From: Aureobasidium sp. EXF-3400
Lineage: Eukaryota; Ascomycota; Dothideomycetes; Dothideales; Saccotheciaceae
NCBI GenBank assembly: GCA_024195585.1
Contig: SWBL01000218.1
Location: 23,485 to 87,484, forward strand
DNA: 64,000 nucleotides
Direction of reading: 5' to 3'
The first letter of the stretch is position 1, and each line of letters begins with the position of its first letter. The position numbers and the translations under genes are program-made. Positions 23,610 to 35,974 of the stretch are shown one piece after another. The notes under the pieces were generated by a model. That model worked only from the letters and a program-made list of their open reading frames with translations. It was not told the DNA's origin and searched no databases.

Positions 23610-25712
23610 ATGAGCAGACCTGCGGCACTCAGCACGTCTGTACGATCGTCTAATGGCTTTCTTTCTTCCTCCCCTTTGGCGCAACAGTCAATCTTGAGGG
23701 ATCTGGCAGACGCCGAAGAGGAGGGAGAGGCTGATGCCCATGGAGTTGACATCGCGACGAGCGGAAGTGAACATGCGGGTGGCCATGAACAACACTATTC
23801 AATGTCGGGCTCATACCGAAGGACATCCTACGTCGCTTCGGGACCACGACCATTCTTCCCTTCGGCTTCAGCGCCGGATCCAAGGAGAGCAAACGAACAA
23901 GATCGAGATGCCGCCCTCGCCGAAGAACGAAGCCTTCTACGCGACAACCAATTGATCCCTCCCAAACACCCTCGTCGGACCACGAGTACCGTGTCAAATA
24001 AGCCTAGCGGGCTTGTGAAAAAGAATTTTGTCGGTGGATTTGTGCCTAGAAAAGGTAGTGCCGATGAAGAAACAGCTATTGAGGATGGGGGACCAGATGA
24101 GAACACCTCCCTACTCGGCAATCCTGCGGAACCTTATGGAGGTATCGACACTCCTGAAAACATCGACAAGAGATGGGAAGAGGCCGTTGCGTCGGGCAAG
24201 ATCAAGACAACATGGCAGAGAGAAGCAGTCGTCCTCGCACGCTATTCCCGTTCTCTAATCTTGACATTCCTTTTGCAATATTCCTTGACTGTTACTTCGG
24301 TCTTCACAGTGGGTCATATTGGCAAGCTTGAATTGGGAGCTGTCTCTCTCGCTTCTATGAGTGCCAATATAACTGGCTATGCTGTGTATCAAGGTTTGGC
24401 TACCAGCTTGGATACTCTTTGCGCACAGGCTTACGGAAGCGGTAATCGGACTCTTGTTGGATTGCAGCTGCAGCGTATGGTCTATTTCCTGTGGGTTATC
24501 ACCATCCCAATCGCCCTCATTTGGACATCCGGCCCGAGAATTATCGGCGCAATCGTGCCAGATCCAGCGACTGCAAACTTAGCAGGTCGATATCTCCAGG
24601 TCCTCATATGCGGTGCGCCAGGTTATGCTGCATTTGAAGCAGGAAAGAGATTTGTGCAGGCACAAGGAAGATTTTCGGCAACGCTTATTGTGCTCCTTGT
24701 GTGCGCGCCTCTCAATGTATTCCTACACTGGCTTTTTGTCTGGGTACGTGACAAGACATGGGGTCATCTTTTCTTTGCTGACACATAGCAGAAGTTGCAG
24801 TGGGGATTTATAGGAGCTCCCATTGCCGTGGTGACCATTGAGAACCTTATGCCGCTGTGCCTGTTCCTCTACGTCCGTTTTGTCGGCGGTTCGGAGTGTT
24901 GGGGAGGCTTCACTCGGCTCGCCTTCAAGAACTGGATGCCAATGATCAAGCTTGCTCTCCCTGGTCTTGTGATGGTTCTTGCCGAATATCTGGCCTTCGA
25001 GATCTTGACGCTCTCGGCAAGCTGGATCTCACCAACTCATCTTGCGACACAAAGCGTCCTCAGCACAATCTCGAGCATCACTTACCAGATTCCCTTCCCA
25101 ATCAGTATCGCCGCGAGTACCCGTATTGCCAATCTTATTGGCGCAACGCTTTCGGACGCTGCTAAGGTCAATGCCAAGGTCTCGCTGTATGCTGCTTTGA
25201 TCGTTGGTATCTTCAACATGGTTCTGTTGAGCTCCACTAGAGAGTACATTCCGAGGCTCTTTACCAATGATGCCGATGTCATTGCGCTCACGGCGAGAAC
25301 GCTTCCTTTGAATGCTGCCTTCCAACTCTTTGACTCGATTGCTGCTCTCTGCAATGGCATTTTGCGTGGTCTTGGTCGACAGGAGATAGGAGGTTATGTG
25401 AATCTATTCGCTTACTATGTCGTAAGTCGGCCATGCTTATTGGATATCGACTGTCTTCTCACGGAATTTAGATTGCCATGCCCATCTCTTTTGGAACTGG
25501 ATTCGGTCTGCACTGGGACCTCTACGGACTTTGGGCTGTAAGTTTTCTTCTCCTTCCATGTTGATCAACCTTTTTCTGATTTTTTTTGACGCCAGGGACC
25601 TGCAATCGCACTCGGAATTGTTGCTGCCGTGGAGGGTTGGTTTATATACACGACTAGCTGGGAGAGGGCTGTCGAAGAGGCTCAAGAGAGAAACTCTCAA
25701 GGTAATGCCTAA
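23610..25712 (+). CDS. MATE family multidrug/organic-cation exporter
   Basis: Integral membrane antiporter of the MatE family (fungal type, like yeast Erc1), 649 residues. Exons are 23610-24743, 24789-25421, 25472-25537 and 25596-25712; introns are 45, 50 and 58 nt. A long hydrophilic N-terminus of about 170 residues (acidic, ending ENTSLLG and DTPENIDKRWEEAV) precedes about 12 membrane spans. MATE landmarks include LQYSLTVTSVFTVGHIG, YAVYQGLATSLDTLCAQAYG, GKRFVQAQGRF, WGFIGAPIAV and NGILRGLGRQEIGGYVNL. Exon 3 is only 66 nt. The ends of exons 2 and 3 rejoin to give YVIAMPISFGTG and GLWAGPAIALG. Substrate cannot be inferred; vacuolar or plasma-membrane location is possible. Confidence 0.9.
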
Positions 25713-26022
25713 GAGTATCTCTGTGTTACGTAGTTGGACAGTTTGACGCCATATATGTCCATCCGTTATTTCCAGCGATTGAACTCAGAAAGATGTACTC
25801 GTACGCTCGAGTAGATGCCAAAGCTATTGTGAGAAGGCCAAGAAGCATGGGTCGGACATCGTAAAGTGTTTGGCCGACGCGGGGTCGCGGCATTGATTGC
25901 CCCACTGTCCGCAAGCGCAAGCGCATCGCAGCGCCGCAGCAGCCGTGACGGCATTCGACGTGTCTTCAGCCAGCAACTCCCATGCATGCTCGAGATTGTG
26001 TCTCGTATGCCGAAGCACCGTA
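25713..26022. other. Intergenic MATE 3' end to FAD synthase
   Basis: 310 nt. The FAD synthase frame is open back to about 25897 but has no ATG before 26023. Nothing else seen. Confidence 0.5.
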
Positions 26023-26937
26023 ATGCCAGAGACGCTCCTTGGAATTCGCAGCGATGACCAGGGCCGCACAGAAACCATAGCTCCCGGTCAGGAGGACCAC
26101 CTGCCCGCCCTCTGCGCAAAGGTCCATGCCCGAGTCACGGCATTCCTGGCTGCACAAGCATCTACCGACCGCCTGCGAGGCGTACAAGAGCAGACTCGGC
26201 TCAGTCTCAAAGTCCTTGAAGAGGCACTCGAGAGATACAGGTTAGTAGTCCGCATTGAGCTGTTGCCTCGACCCCGGCTGATAAGCATTCGAGTCTCGCT
26301 GAATTGTCCCTCTCGTACAATGGCGGCAAAGACTGCCTGGTCCTCCTCATTCTCTATCTCGCCGCTCTACACGCACACTCAGTCAAGACATCAACCCCGC
26401 TGCCGGACAGATTGGATTCCGTCTACATCGTATCGCCCCATCCCTTCCCCGAGGTTGAGGACTTTGTACAACTATCCATCGACACGTATCGTCTGAACTT
26501 GGCACGTTATGCCAAATCCATGCGACAGGCTTTCGAGGACTATCTTCACGACAATAGCCACGTCAAAGCCATCTTTGTAGGCACGCGACGAACAGATCCT
26601 CATGGAGCCACTTTGAAGTATTTTGATCCTACAGATCGAGGATGGCCAGCATTCATGAGAATACATCCGGTAATTGACTGGCATTATGCTGAAGTGTGGA
26701 CCGTAAGTTTGTCGTTTCCCGCGCCAATGGAGGACGCTAGGCTGATTTGAAGCGTAGTTCATACGACATCTGAACATACCCTATTGCTCGCTTTACGATA
26801 AGGGGTACACGTCTTTGGGAGGAACTACAGATACACACCCCAATCCCGTCTTGAAAGCGGAGAGCGAGAACAATTCATACAGACCTGCTTACGAGCTGGT
26901 GCAAGACGAGGAGGAGAGGTTAGGCAGAGACCGATGA
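26023..26937 (+). CDS. FAD1: FAD synthase (FMN adenylyltransferase)
   Basis: Makes FAD from FMN and ATP; a PAPS-reductase-fold enzyme of the cytosol. Exons are 26023-26240, 26294-26702 and 26758-26937 (introns 53 and 55 nt), giving 268 residues, within the range for fungal Fad1. The PP-loop-like motif is SYNGGKDCLVLL. The second conserved block is FVGTRRTDPHGATL, with the Arg and Asp expected for flavin/ATP contacts. The C-terminal part PYCSLYDKGYTSLGGTTDTHPNP matches the family end. The start at 26023 is the first ATG in the frame. It lies 711 nt upstream of the sulfite reductase gene on the same strand. Confidence 0.9.
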
Positions 26938-27648
26938 TACTACCATTACCAGGAGACTCAATACAAGACAGACCATGTACATTCTTCCAAATACGAGTAG
27001 GTGGCGCGAGTAAGAGCACGTCTTTTTCCTGGTGACTTCAAAATCTGCTGGCATGGTGGCGGTGGCAAGCAGAGATTCAAGACTAATTAACATGAAAGAC
27101 GTCGAGCAGAATGGTGACGAAGATGATTTGGGGATGAGGCAAAGCTAGTTAGCCAAAGCTCGAGACAAGACGCGTTGTACAAGCCGTGTCGTCGTCGATT
27201 CATCGTTCTAGGTGGTCGGGCTTTGGTGCTTCAGGCTCGGGATTAGCTCGCGAGCACTTTGAGCACTTCACCACTTTGTCCGGGTAGACACACGGCGGGC
27301 CCCGCGACGTGAGGGGCGGAGATCTATCGAGATGGCTTGGCAACGGATGTGGGGTGGGTCACATTGGCGGCCGAGGTCGCTGATGTCGCCATTCACAGTC
27401 GAGGAAAAAGTCACTGGAAACCGGCATGCACCAGAGGCGACTGCTGGCAAGTCGGTCTGAGATGAGCAATTGAACGGCAATTCTGGTCACGTCTTGATTG
27501 AGCGCCGCCTCCGTCCCCGGGTTATTTTTCCAATCTGCATCGCCCCCACTACCAGTTCCTTCTCATTGTTCTCCTTTCTTTTCCTTCAGAACTCTCATTC
27601 TCGTCTAGAACTCTTGTCGAGTTCGTTATTCAGGTCATCATTGCGGCC
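26938..27648. other. Intergenic FAD1 to MET5
   Basis: 711 nt; no gene seen. It includes the sulfite reductase promoter, with a CT-rich stretch just before the start (27550-27600) and the possible sulfur-regulator site listed separately. Confidence 0.5.
27383..27392. promoter_or_regulatory. Possible Cys3/MetR-type bZIP binding site
   Basis: ATGTCGCCAT matches nine of ten positions of ATGRYRYCAT, the site reported for the sulfur regulators Cys3 (Neurospora) and MetR (Aspergillus). It lies 257 nt upstream of the sulfite reductase ATG, a fitting target. The match was found by eye, and a single near-match is weak evidence. Confidence 0.3.
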
Positions 27649-30600
27649 ATGGCTTCCATCTTGACTGCTGGAGAGGCTGGTATGTAGAGTCCCGAATGCT
27701 GACCAACCATAAACTCTTTGCTGACCATGTCCAGTCGCACGCATTGCATACCTGGCCAGCGACGTCGTCGTCTCTGTCCAGCCTTCCCTTGCATCCGACT
27801 CTGAATTCTCCAACTTCTTTACCACCTACCTACAGAACAAGGCTTCAGGACTGGTCTCAACGTCTCCCGAGGTATGCTTTCGCCGCTCAATGTCCATGTC
27901 TTTCACAAAACTAATCACTTCTCTTCCAGATCGTTCCTGTCAAGCACAATGCAGACCCTCTGCTCTCAGCATTCCAACCTCTTCGCTCGGGCAAACTCGT
28001 CTCGGTGACGACTTCGTCTTCGATTCTGGTCCGCTCCGTTCCCCACCTTTACAAGCTCGCACAATATCCCGTAGTCTTGCACGTTGCACTTCAACCGGCG
28101 GGCTACCCTGATTACTCGGACATTACCTCGATCAGACAGTCTGGTTTCACTTTCCTTCAGTCCGAGTCATTGCAGGAGGCACAAGATCTTGCTGTGACTG
28201 CGCATGCTCTGGCCATCAAGTCTGGAAAGGGTGTTGTCCACTTCTTCGACTCCGCCAATCTCGCCAACGACAATCCTATCAACCAGGAAGACAGAGAGCT
28301 AGTCAGAAAGATCTTGAAGGTTGAGCAATACACCGCAGCGAGCTCCACCGAGTCTGGTCTCTACGCAGATGATGGAAAGGTCGCTACCCGTACTACTGCT
28401 GGTGCTGCCACTGGCGTCAATGGCTCAGCTACTCCTGAGCGCATTGGTGCATCGGTGGACAAGCCTGCCTCCGCGCCGATAAGCGATCGTGAGTCATCCA
28501 GTGGTTCAAGCTCTGACGATCGCAATGGCAGCAGCGACAGCGCATCTGTTGTCTCTTCCAATGCGACTTCTGTCGAGTCGGTCTCAAGCCGACCTGTCAC
28601 TTCTGAGGATATCGATGTCTTCACCACCCAGATCTGGTCCGAGTTGTACGAGTCCACCGGCAGAAGATACAAGGCTTTCGAGTACTCCGGCCCTGAGGAC
28701 GCCGAGTCAGCCGTCTTCTTGTTCGGTTCTGATACTGCTCTTTTCGCTCAAGAAGTCGACAAGGCCACTTCTTCTGACGAGTTTTATGGTGCTGGTATCA
28801 TCACTGCTCGCCTTTACAGACCTTGGTTGGGCGCAAAGCTCCTTCAGACTCTGCCTAAGAGCTTGAAGAAGATTGCCGTTCTGGAGCAGATCCGTCGCAA
28901 GACTACTCGTTGGGGTCCTCTCCTTCTAGACCTTCTTGTTTCTATCAAGACCGCTGGAAACGCGGGTCCTTTGGTTGTTGGCCACCAGCTTGGCTACATT
29001 GAGCCTTCCACGATTCGCCAAGCACTGAAGGGCATTTTCCAGAACCTGTCCTCTCCTTCGCCTATCCAGAACCTTGAAATTGGAAACCACGAGGGCCCCA
29101 AGAATGCCGAGCAGCAGTTTGAGTTGGAGCAACCCAAGGTTGAGAATGCCTATATGAAGATCCTTGATCAGCTGTTTGGAAACCGTCTTCACGTTGCCAA
29201 CAGACTTGGAGCTGATGACGCAGGTGTTTCGAACGAAATCAGCGCAACTCCTGAGTACGGTTTTGGTTCCCTTGTCGCACGCTCCGAGCACAGAGAACGC
29301 TTCATTTCTGAAGTGCAAGCTGCTGCCAAGTCTGGTGACTTCGCAACTGACGCCCCTAAGCAACAACTCTCTCAATGGCTTCTTGAGGCTCAGCAGGCCT
29401 CCAAGGTAAACAGCCTTGCCCCTGAGGTCATCTCTAGCCTGAACAGCGACAAGTCTGCTCTGGCTACCCAGCTTCTCTCTAACCAGGGACTGTTTTTCAA
29501 GGAGTCGCAATGGCTGATTGGTTCGGATGCATGGGCTTACGACTTGGGCAACTCCGGTGTTCACCACGTTCTCGCATCTGACAAGAACGTCAACATGCTC
29601 ATCATTGACTCGCAGCCTTACTCGGAAAGAGCCGCTGCCGATGCTTCAAGAAGAAAGAAGGATATTGGTCTTTACGCCATGAACTTTGGCAACGCCTATG
29701 TCGCCTCTGTCGCTGTCTACAGCTCCTACACTCAAGTGCTGCAGTCTATGCTTGAGGCCGAGCAGTTCAACGGCCCCTCAGTCGTTGTTGCTTACCTCCC
29801 TTACAGCAAGGAGACCGATTCGCCATTGTCTGTTCTCCAGGAGACTAAGAAAGCTGTTGACATCGGTTACTGGCCTCTTTACCGCTGGAACCCTCGCGCC
29901 GAGGAGAACGGCGAGGAAAACTTCCAGCTGGATTCCGAGCGCATTAGACAAGAGCTCAAGGAGTTCCTTAAGAGGGACAACTACCTTACTCAGCTGATGA
30001 AGAGACATCCTCAATTTAGTGCAAACCTCTCACAATCCTACGGATCTGAGGTTCGCCAAATCCAGAAGCGCAAGGCCAAGGATGCCTACAGTAGTCTCCT
30101 CGAAGGCTTGCAGGGAGCCCCACTGACTATCTTGTTCGCTTCCGACAACGGCAACTCGGAGAACTTGGCCAAGCGCTTGGGCAACCGCGGTAAGGCTAGA
30201 GGCTTGAAAACCATGGTTATGGCTATGGATGACTACCCTCTGGAGGATCTCTCAACTGAGGAGAACGTCGTTATGATTAGCAGTGTTGCTGGTCAGGGTG
30301 AGTTCCCTCAGAATGGCAGAAACTTCTGGGAGGGTGTCAAGAACTCTACCGACCTGGATCTCGCCAGCGTCAACTTCTCCGTCTTCGGTCTTGGTGATAG
30401 CCACTACTGGCCTAGAAAGGAGGACAAGATCTACTACAACAAGCCTGCAAAGGACCTTTACGCCAGAGTGCTTACCCTTGGTGGCAAGTCTCTTGTTGAC
30501 TGTGGTCTTGGTGATGACCAGGATCCAGATGGTTACCAGACTGCCTACAATGAGTGGGAGCCCAAGCTCTGGGATGCCCTGGGCGTTGGTAACGTCGAAG

Positions 30601-32398
30601 GCCTTCCTGATGAGCCCCCACCGATCACCAACGAAGATATCAAGATCGCCTCCAACTACCTTCGTGGAACCATTGTTGAGGGTCTCTTGGACCAGTCCAC
30701 TGGAGCCATTTCTGCTGCCGACCAACAGCTTACGAAGTTCCATGGTACTTACATGCAGGATGACCGTGATATCAGGGACGAACGCAAGGCCCAGGGCCTC
30801 GAGCCTGCGTACTCTTTCATGATTCGTTGCCGTTTGCCCGGTGGTGTTGCTACTGCAGACCAGTGGGTCCAGATGGACGCCATTGCTTCGACTTTGGGCA
30901 ACGAGACTATGAAGCTGACTACTCGTCAAACCTTCCAGTTCCATGGTGTCATCAAGAGCAAGCTGAAGCCCGCCATGCAGGCTATCAACAAGGCTCTCAT
31001 GACCACTATCGCTGCTTGTGGTGATGTCAACCGTAACGTCATGTGCAGCAGTTTGCCAGAGCACTCTGAATATCACGCCGAGGTTCATGAATGCTCCAAG
31101 CTGATCAGCGACCACCTCTTGCCTTCGACCACTGCTTACCACGAGATCTGGCTCAAGGACGAAAACGACAACAAGACTCAGGTTGCCGGAGATGCTGTTC
31201 AGGATCACGAGCCTTTGTATGGTCCTACCTACTTGCCCCGCAAGTTCAAGATCACTATCGCCATTCCCCCGCACAACGACACTGACGTCTACGCTCACGA
31301 TATCGGTCTGATCGCTATCAAGGGTGAAGACGGGCATCTTGCTGGATTCAACCTGCTTGCCGGTGGTGGTATGGGTACTACTCACAACAACAAGAAGACT
31401 TACCCACGCACTGGCAGTCTTCTTGGCTATGTTTCCAAGGACAAGGTCCACATCGCTTGCGAGAAGGTCATGCTTGTTCAGCGTGACAACGGTGATCGCA
31501 AGAACCGCAAGCACGCCCGTCTGAAGTACACCATGGATGACATGGGTGTCGACGTCTTCAAGGCAGAGGTCGAGAAGTACTGGGGTGAGAAGTTCGAGGA
31601 GGCTCGTCCATTCCACTTCAAGAGCAACATTGATACCTTTGGCTGGCAGAAGGATGAGAACGGCAAGAACCACTTCACCATGTTCATCGAGAACGGACGT
31701 ATCGAGGATACAGCCGACTTCCCCATGAAGACTGGTCTGCTGGAGATTGCTAAGGCTCACAAGGGAGAGTTCCGCCTCACAGGTAACCAGCATCTTATCC
31801 TGTCCAACGTTAGCGACGAGGAGTTGCCCAAGATGAAGGAGATGTTAGCCAAGTACAAGCTGGACAACACCAACTTCTCTGGACTTCGTCTTAGCAGTAG
31901 TGCCTGTGTGGCCTTCCCTACTTGTGGTCTCGCCATGGCAGAGTCCGAGCGCTACCTTCCAGAGCTCATTGGCAAGCTTGAAGGTGTGCTTGAAGAGAAC
32001 GGTCTTCGTCAAGACAGCATTGTGATGCGTATGACTGGATGTCCCAATGGTTGTGCCCGTCCCTGGCTTGCCGAGGTAGCATTCGTTGGCAAGGCTTACG
32101 GTGCATACAACATGTACCTTGGCGGTGGATACCACGGCCAGCGTCTTAACAAGCTCTTCCGCAGCTCCATCATGGAGGAGGAAATCCTCAGCATCATGAA
32201 GCCGCTGCTCAAGCGCTACGCAAGCGAAAGAAACGATGGTGAGCAGTTCGGAGACTTCTGCATCCGCATTGGCATGATCAAGCCCACGACCGAGGGCAAG
32301 TTCTTCCACCACGACGTGAGTAACGATGACCATCTCTTTGATATGACGTGAAACTGACAGATATACAGACGGCCGAGGTTGAATCGGACGAAGAGTAG
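27649..32398 (+). CDS. MET5: Sulfite reductase (NADPH) hemoprotein beta subunit
   Basis: Reduces sulfite to sulfide with siroheme and a 4Fe-4S cluster, using electrons from the flavoprotein alpha subunit (Met10). Exons are 27649-27679, 27735-27871, 27930-32315 and 32369-32398 (introns 55, 58 and 53 nt), 1,527 residues, the fungal Met5 size. Regions in order: an N-terminal pyruvate-ferredoxin-oxidoreductase-like part, a flavodoxin-like domain from about residue 785 (LFASDNGNSENLAKRL), and the duplicated nitrite/sulfite reductase core from about 970. The cluster/siroheme cysteines are in SSACVAFPTCG (near 1381) and MTGCPNGCARPW (near 1426). The last 10-codon exon ends TAEVESDEE. Strong codon bias suggests high expression and creates long antisense open frames. 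Confidence 0.95.
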
Positions 32399-33012
32399 AA
32401 AATATACCCGTGAATTGTTGTCAAGTTCTTTCATCAGCATGTAGATTGGCGTTCTGGAGCGGGCGGATGAGCATTTGGATCAACAAAATTTGTATAATAT
32501 ATCAGTCTTCATGAGAATGAAAAAGCAGTCTAGCTCTGAACGAGATTCTTGTGATAAGCGGTTGGTGTTTTGTCAAAGACGAGACTGCTGTGAGGTGATA
32601 GGGGCATGGGTCAAACAAAGCACGACGGCGAGCGGCGGGCGGCTAGAGGCGGAACAGCTGGAGGCGGGGGCTAAGACGGGCCGAGTCAGGCACGACCAAA
32701 GACGAGGCAATGACGATAGTCGTTATGGCATTGGACCATGTCACGGCGTTATCTTTGTTGAAGGCGGATATCCGAGGAGGCAGATATCGATATCAAAGGC
32801 GTCTTTCTCGGGCTTTTGACAGACGCAATAGGAAGAAGCGCGGCGGTCGGCAATGCTGGATGCAGTCGGGCACAAAGAAGGATTCTTTCACAAACCATCT
32901 TGGACCGAATGACTTGAAGCAACCAAATATGCCGTGAGCTGGCACGTCTGTCCTGATCAGCACTCGTCGAACCCGCCGACCTTTATGAATCCAAGGCCAA
33001 GGCCGCGCAATC
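32399..33012. other. Intergenic MET5 to TSC1
   Basis: 614 nt holding the MET5 3' UTR and TSC1 promoter. No gene accepted. Confidence 0.5.
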
Positions 33013-35974
33013 ATGGCCTCAGTGTAAACCTGCCTGCAATTGACCCGACACTTTGCTGGAGCTGACGCTTGCGAAACAGATCCTTGACCGACGTCGTCGC
33101 TGCGCTGAACGCAACCTTCGCCCATGCCGATGCGCCTCAGCCTCTCCCTGACGACTTGATACGCATTCTCACCCAGTACCTTGCCAGAGCGAAAAAGGAA
33201 GGCGATGGTCTGCACGACGAGCTGCGAGCCCTTTTCCGCCATCATGTCGAAGCCCACTCGAACAAGCTGCCGGCCTTCGTCTCGCTCCTCAAAACCTTGC
33301 GCCCTGCCATAGTCGCCGAGGACCACCTTGCTGCCTGGTTCCAGAATGCTGCCATACCCTTTGTCGATCTACCTGCTACCAGCCGCTCCGCCATGTCGGA
33401 TGCCCAGGACTTTGTACTCGACTCGCTTTCCTACGACAACGACAGCCAAGATGCTCGCGACAAGGCCCACACTGCTGTCCATCTCAGTCACATCCTCCTC
33501 GATGCCCTGATCGCCCGAACGACCCCTCATCCCGACAATTCTTCCCTTCAGACAAAGGAACACGCCGCGCGTCAGCTCCAATCTATGTTGATAGCTTTTG
33601 CTCGTAAAAATCCACGCGACTTCTTCGTCTCGGTCGACCACTTCCTCCTGAAGCCTGACACACGTCTACGAGCTCTCGACCTCCTTGCAGCCTTTCTCGA
33701 ACAACAACATGCCCATTTGCACTTGGTCCTCGACACGACTGTGGTCGAACATCTTCTCAAATGTCTCATGAACGACACAGCTACCGTCGTTGTCTCTGCT
33801 GCTCTGAAATGTCTTATTATGTTGCTCCCGCATATTCCCGCTACCGTGGCTTCTCAGCTTCCGAGGTTGTTCTTGGTTTACAGTCGCTGTCTCTGCTGGG
33901 AAAAGTTCAGTGCTTCGAGTACTAAAGCTCAGCGCGATCTTGTTACCGACGATCGCGTCCGCCGTGGCTCTGATTCTGATGCTGACACTGACCATGAGGA
34001 CGACTCTGATCCCACCTGGCAAACTCTGCGCGCTTTGCCCGATATGCCTGAATCTTCGGCTCCTGAGCTCTTGCATTATTTTACCTACCTCTACGGATTG
34101 TACCCTCTCAATTTCATGAGTTATGTCAGAAAGCCTCGGAAGTATCTCAAGAACATTGATTTTCCTGGTGCCGACGAGTTTGATCTGGATCAAACCGTAA
34201 TCAGAAGCCGCACCGAACAATTCCAGCGTGTCCACTTCCTTCATCCAAGCTTTTTCTTAACCACGGTCGAAGAGGAGCTGAGCGAAAACCGTTGGCTCAA
34301 GGCGGAACCTTCAGAAGTCATCGCCGAGTGTCATGGTCTCTACGCCGGCGAGCACCCCATGTTCAAGAATCCCGCTCCTCCTCCAACGACAAAGCTACCA
34401 GCAGTCCCAAACTTCTTGGCCCCCAGCTCGGAATCTTCACACCTAGACAGCCCAACCTTGCCTCGCCATCCCCCAGAGAGTCCTGTGGAACCTGCGGCCG
34501 ATACAGCATCTTCTAAGGATCTCTCGTATCTGCAGCGGGAGCTGATGTTGCTGCGTAACGAACTCACCTTCGAACGTTATCTAAAGCAACAGCACGTGGC
34601 TGCTATTGGCCAGCTTAAACGCAACCATATAAAAGCCGTGACCGTCGAGGCCGAGACGGCCACACTTATTAATGCCAATCGTGCTTTGCAGAAAAAGCTA
34701 AGCGACTCGAACAAATTTAACGAAAAGATGCAAAAGGAAACCCAGGCTCGTAGGACCCACACGAAGCAAAGTGAGGAACAACTCATGGCCAAGATTCGTG
34801 CTCTCAAGTCAGAGCTTGCAGATCAGGAGAATCTGCAATTGCGCCTCACTCAGGCCTCTAAAGACTGCGATCAGCTTCGTCTGCTTCTTGTTGAAAGCGA
34901 ATCACGTGAATCCGATAAGCAGGAGGAACTCGAAACTCTCCAGGCGCGTCTGAAAGATCAAGAAACAGCGGACCAGCAACGTTCGGAGTTGCAAAAGGAG
35001 CTCCAGAGTTATCATGATCAAAATCTTGCACTTGATTCACTTCGTGCAGAGCACGAGCTAGCTAAACAAGAGCTCGAAAGCACAAAATTCATATTGCAGC
35101 GTCGCGAGCAAGAGCTCGAAAGACTAAGAACTGCTCATGACGCCAAGGTGCAAGAGCTCGAACTACGGCTCAAAGAGGCCATGGAGAGTTCGTCATCTGC
35201 AGACCAACCTATTCACGCTATTCCTGTGCATTTGCACGACCAACTCTCGGAAAGTCGCCTGCGGCTTGCTCAAACTAAAGCAGCTTACAGTCAATTGCTT
35301 GAAGAATACACAAATTTGCGCGAGTCCAGAGGTAGCGCGGATGGAGCTCACTCTCTACCTGTTCATCCTGATGAGGCCGGCTACATGACCCAAGAAGGTA
35401 GCGTCGGCAGCTACGGTCTTGCTGGCTCGCGTCGGGCATACTACACTGATCGTGGTGCGGACCAGTTCGAACTGTTCGCTCCGCACATGGATTTCGGGCG
35501 GACTGCCTCACCAGTTTCTTCTTTGAACCAGAGCTATCCCCCAGCACGTCCGTTACGCCCCGAGGCGTATCAACAAAGGATACAGAACTCCCACCCAATG
35601 TCTCGAGCGCAAAGCAATCATCACGGCGAGCACGCTCTCCACCCCTCGGCTGCACATGGTGCGGCTCGATCAATATTTGGATCTGATCAGAGCTCGCCAC
35701 CTCCTTCGTCTTTGGGACAAGAACCCAACAGGAGCGTCTTCAGTTTCAACTCGGACGCATCGGAAGAACCCTCAAAAGAGGGTGGTAAGCCCAAACCAGA
35801 GGTTCGCATGTACGGACGTGGTAAGTCTCGAGTTCTCTTTTGATTTTGTTGATCCTTGACTTACTCGTGCACGAAACAGGTGGTGCACAAAACAACAAGA
35901 AGAAGGACAAGGTCGACAAGTCCGAAAAGCCGGTTAAGAGTAACGGCATTCGAGGATTACGGGGGCTGATGTAG
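33013..35974 (+). CDS. TSC1: TSC1/hamartin homologue
   Basis: Scaffold of the TSC1-TSC2 complex, the GTPase-activating brake on Rheb and TOR. Proposed exons are 33013-33023, 33080-35820 and 35880-35974 (introns 56 and 59 nt), 948 residues. The large exon has no usable ATG at its start. An 11-nt first exon with donor GTAAAC and acceptor ACAG gives the N-terminus MASVSLTDVVAALN, which fits fungal hamartins. The N-terminal half is helical-repeat-like (HLSHILLDALIAR, LRALDLLAAFLEQQH), followed by YFTYLYGLYPLNFMSY and FLHPSFFLTTVEEE, both hamartin-like. Residues about 480-730 form a long coiled coil. The tail is Ser/His-rich and ends in a basic patch KKKDKVDKSEK. Confidence 0.82.

Noticed and set aside
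30252..31793. 513-codon open frame antisense to sulfite reductase
   Set aside because: It lies fully inside the conserved siroheme domain of MET5 on the other strand. Strong codon bias with few TTA/CTA/TCA codons creates long antisense frames. Its composition (Val/Leu/Ser-rich, no motif) is that of a shadow frame. Other antisense frames in MET5 (28926-29567, 31845-32333) are dismissed for the same reason.
33069..33079. TTG start for TSC1 at 33069
   Set aside because: Non-ATG initiation is unlikely, and the segment looks like the end of an intron (branch CTGAC, acceptor ACAG). The 11-nt first exon explains the start better.
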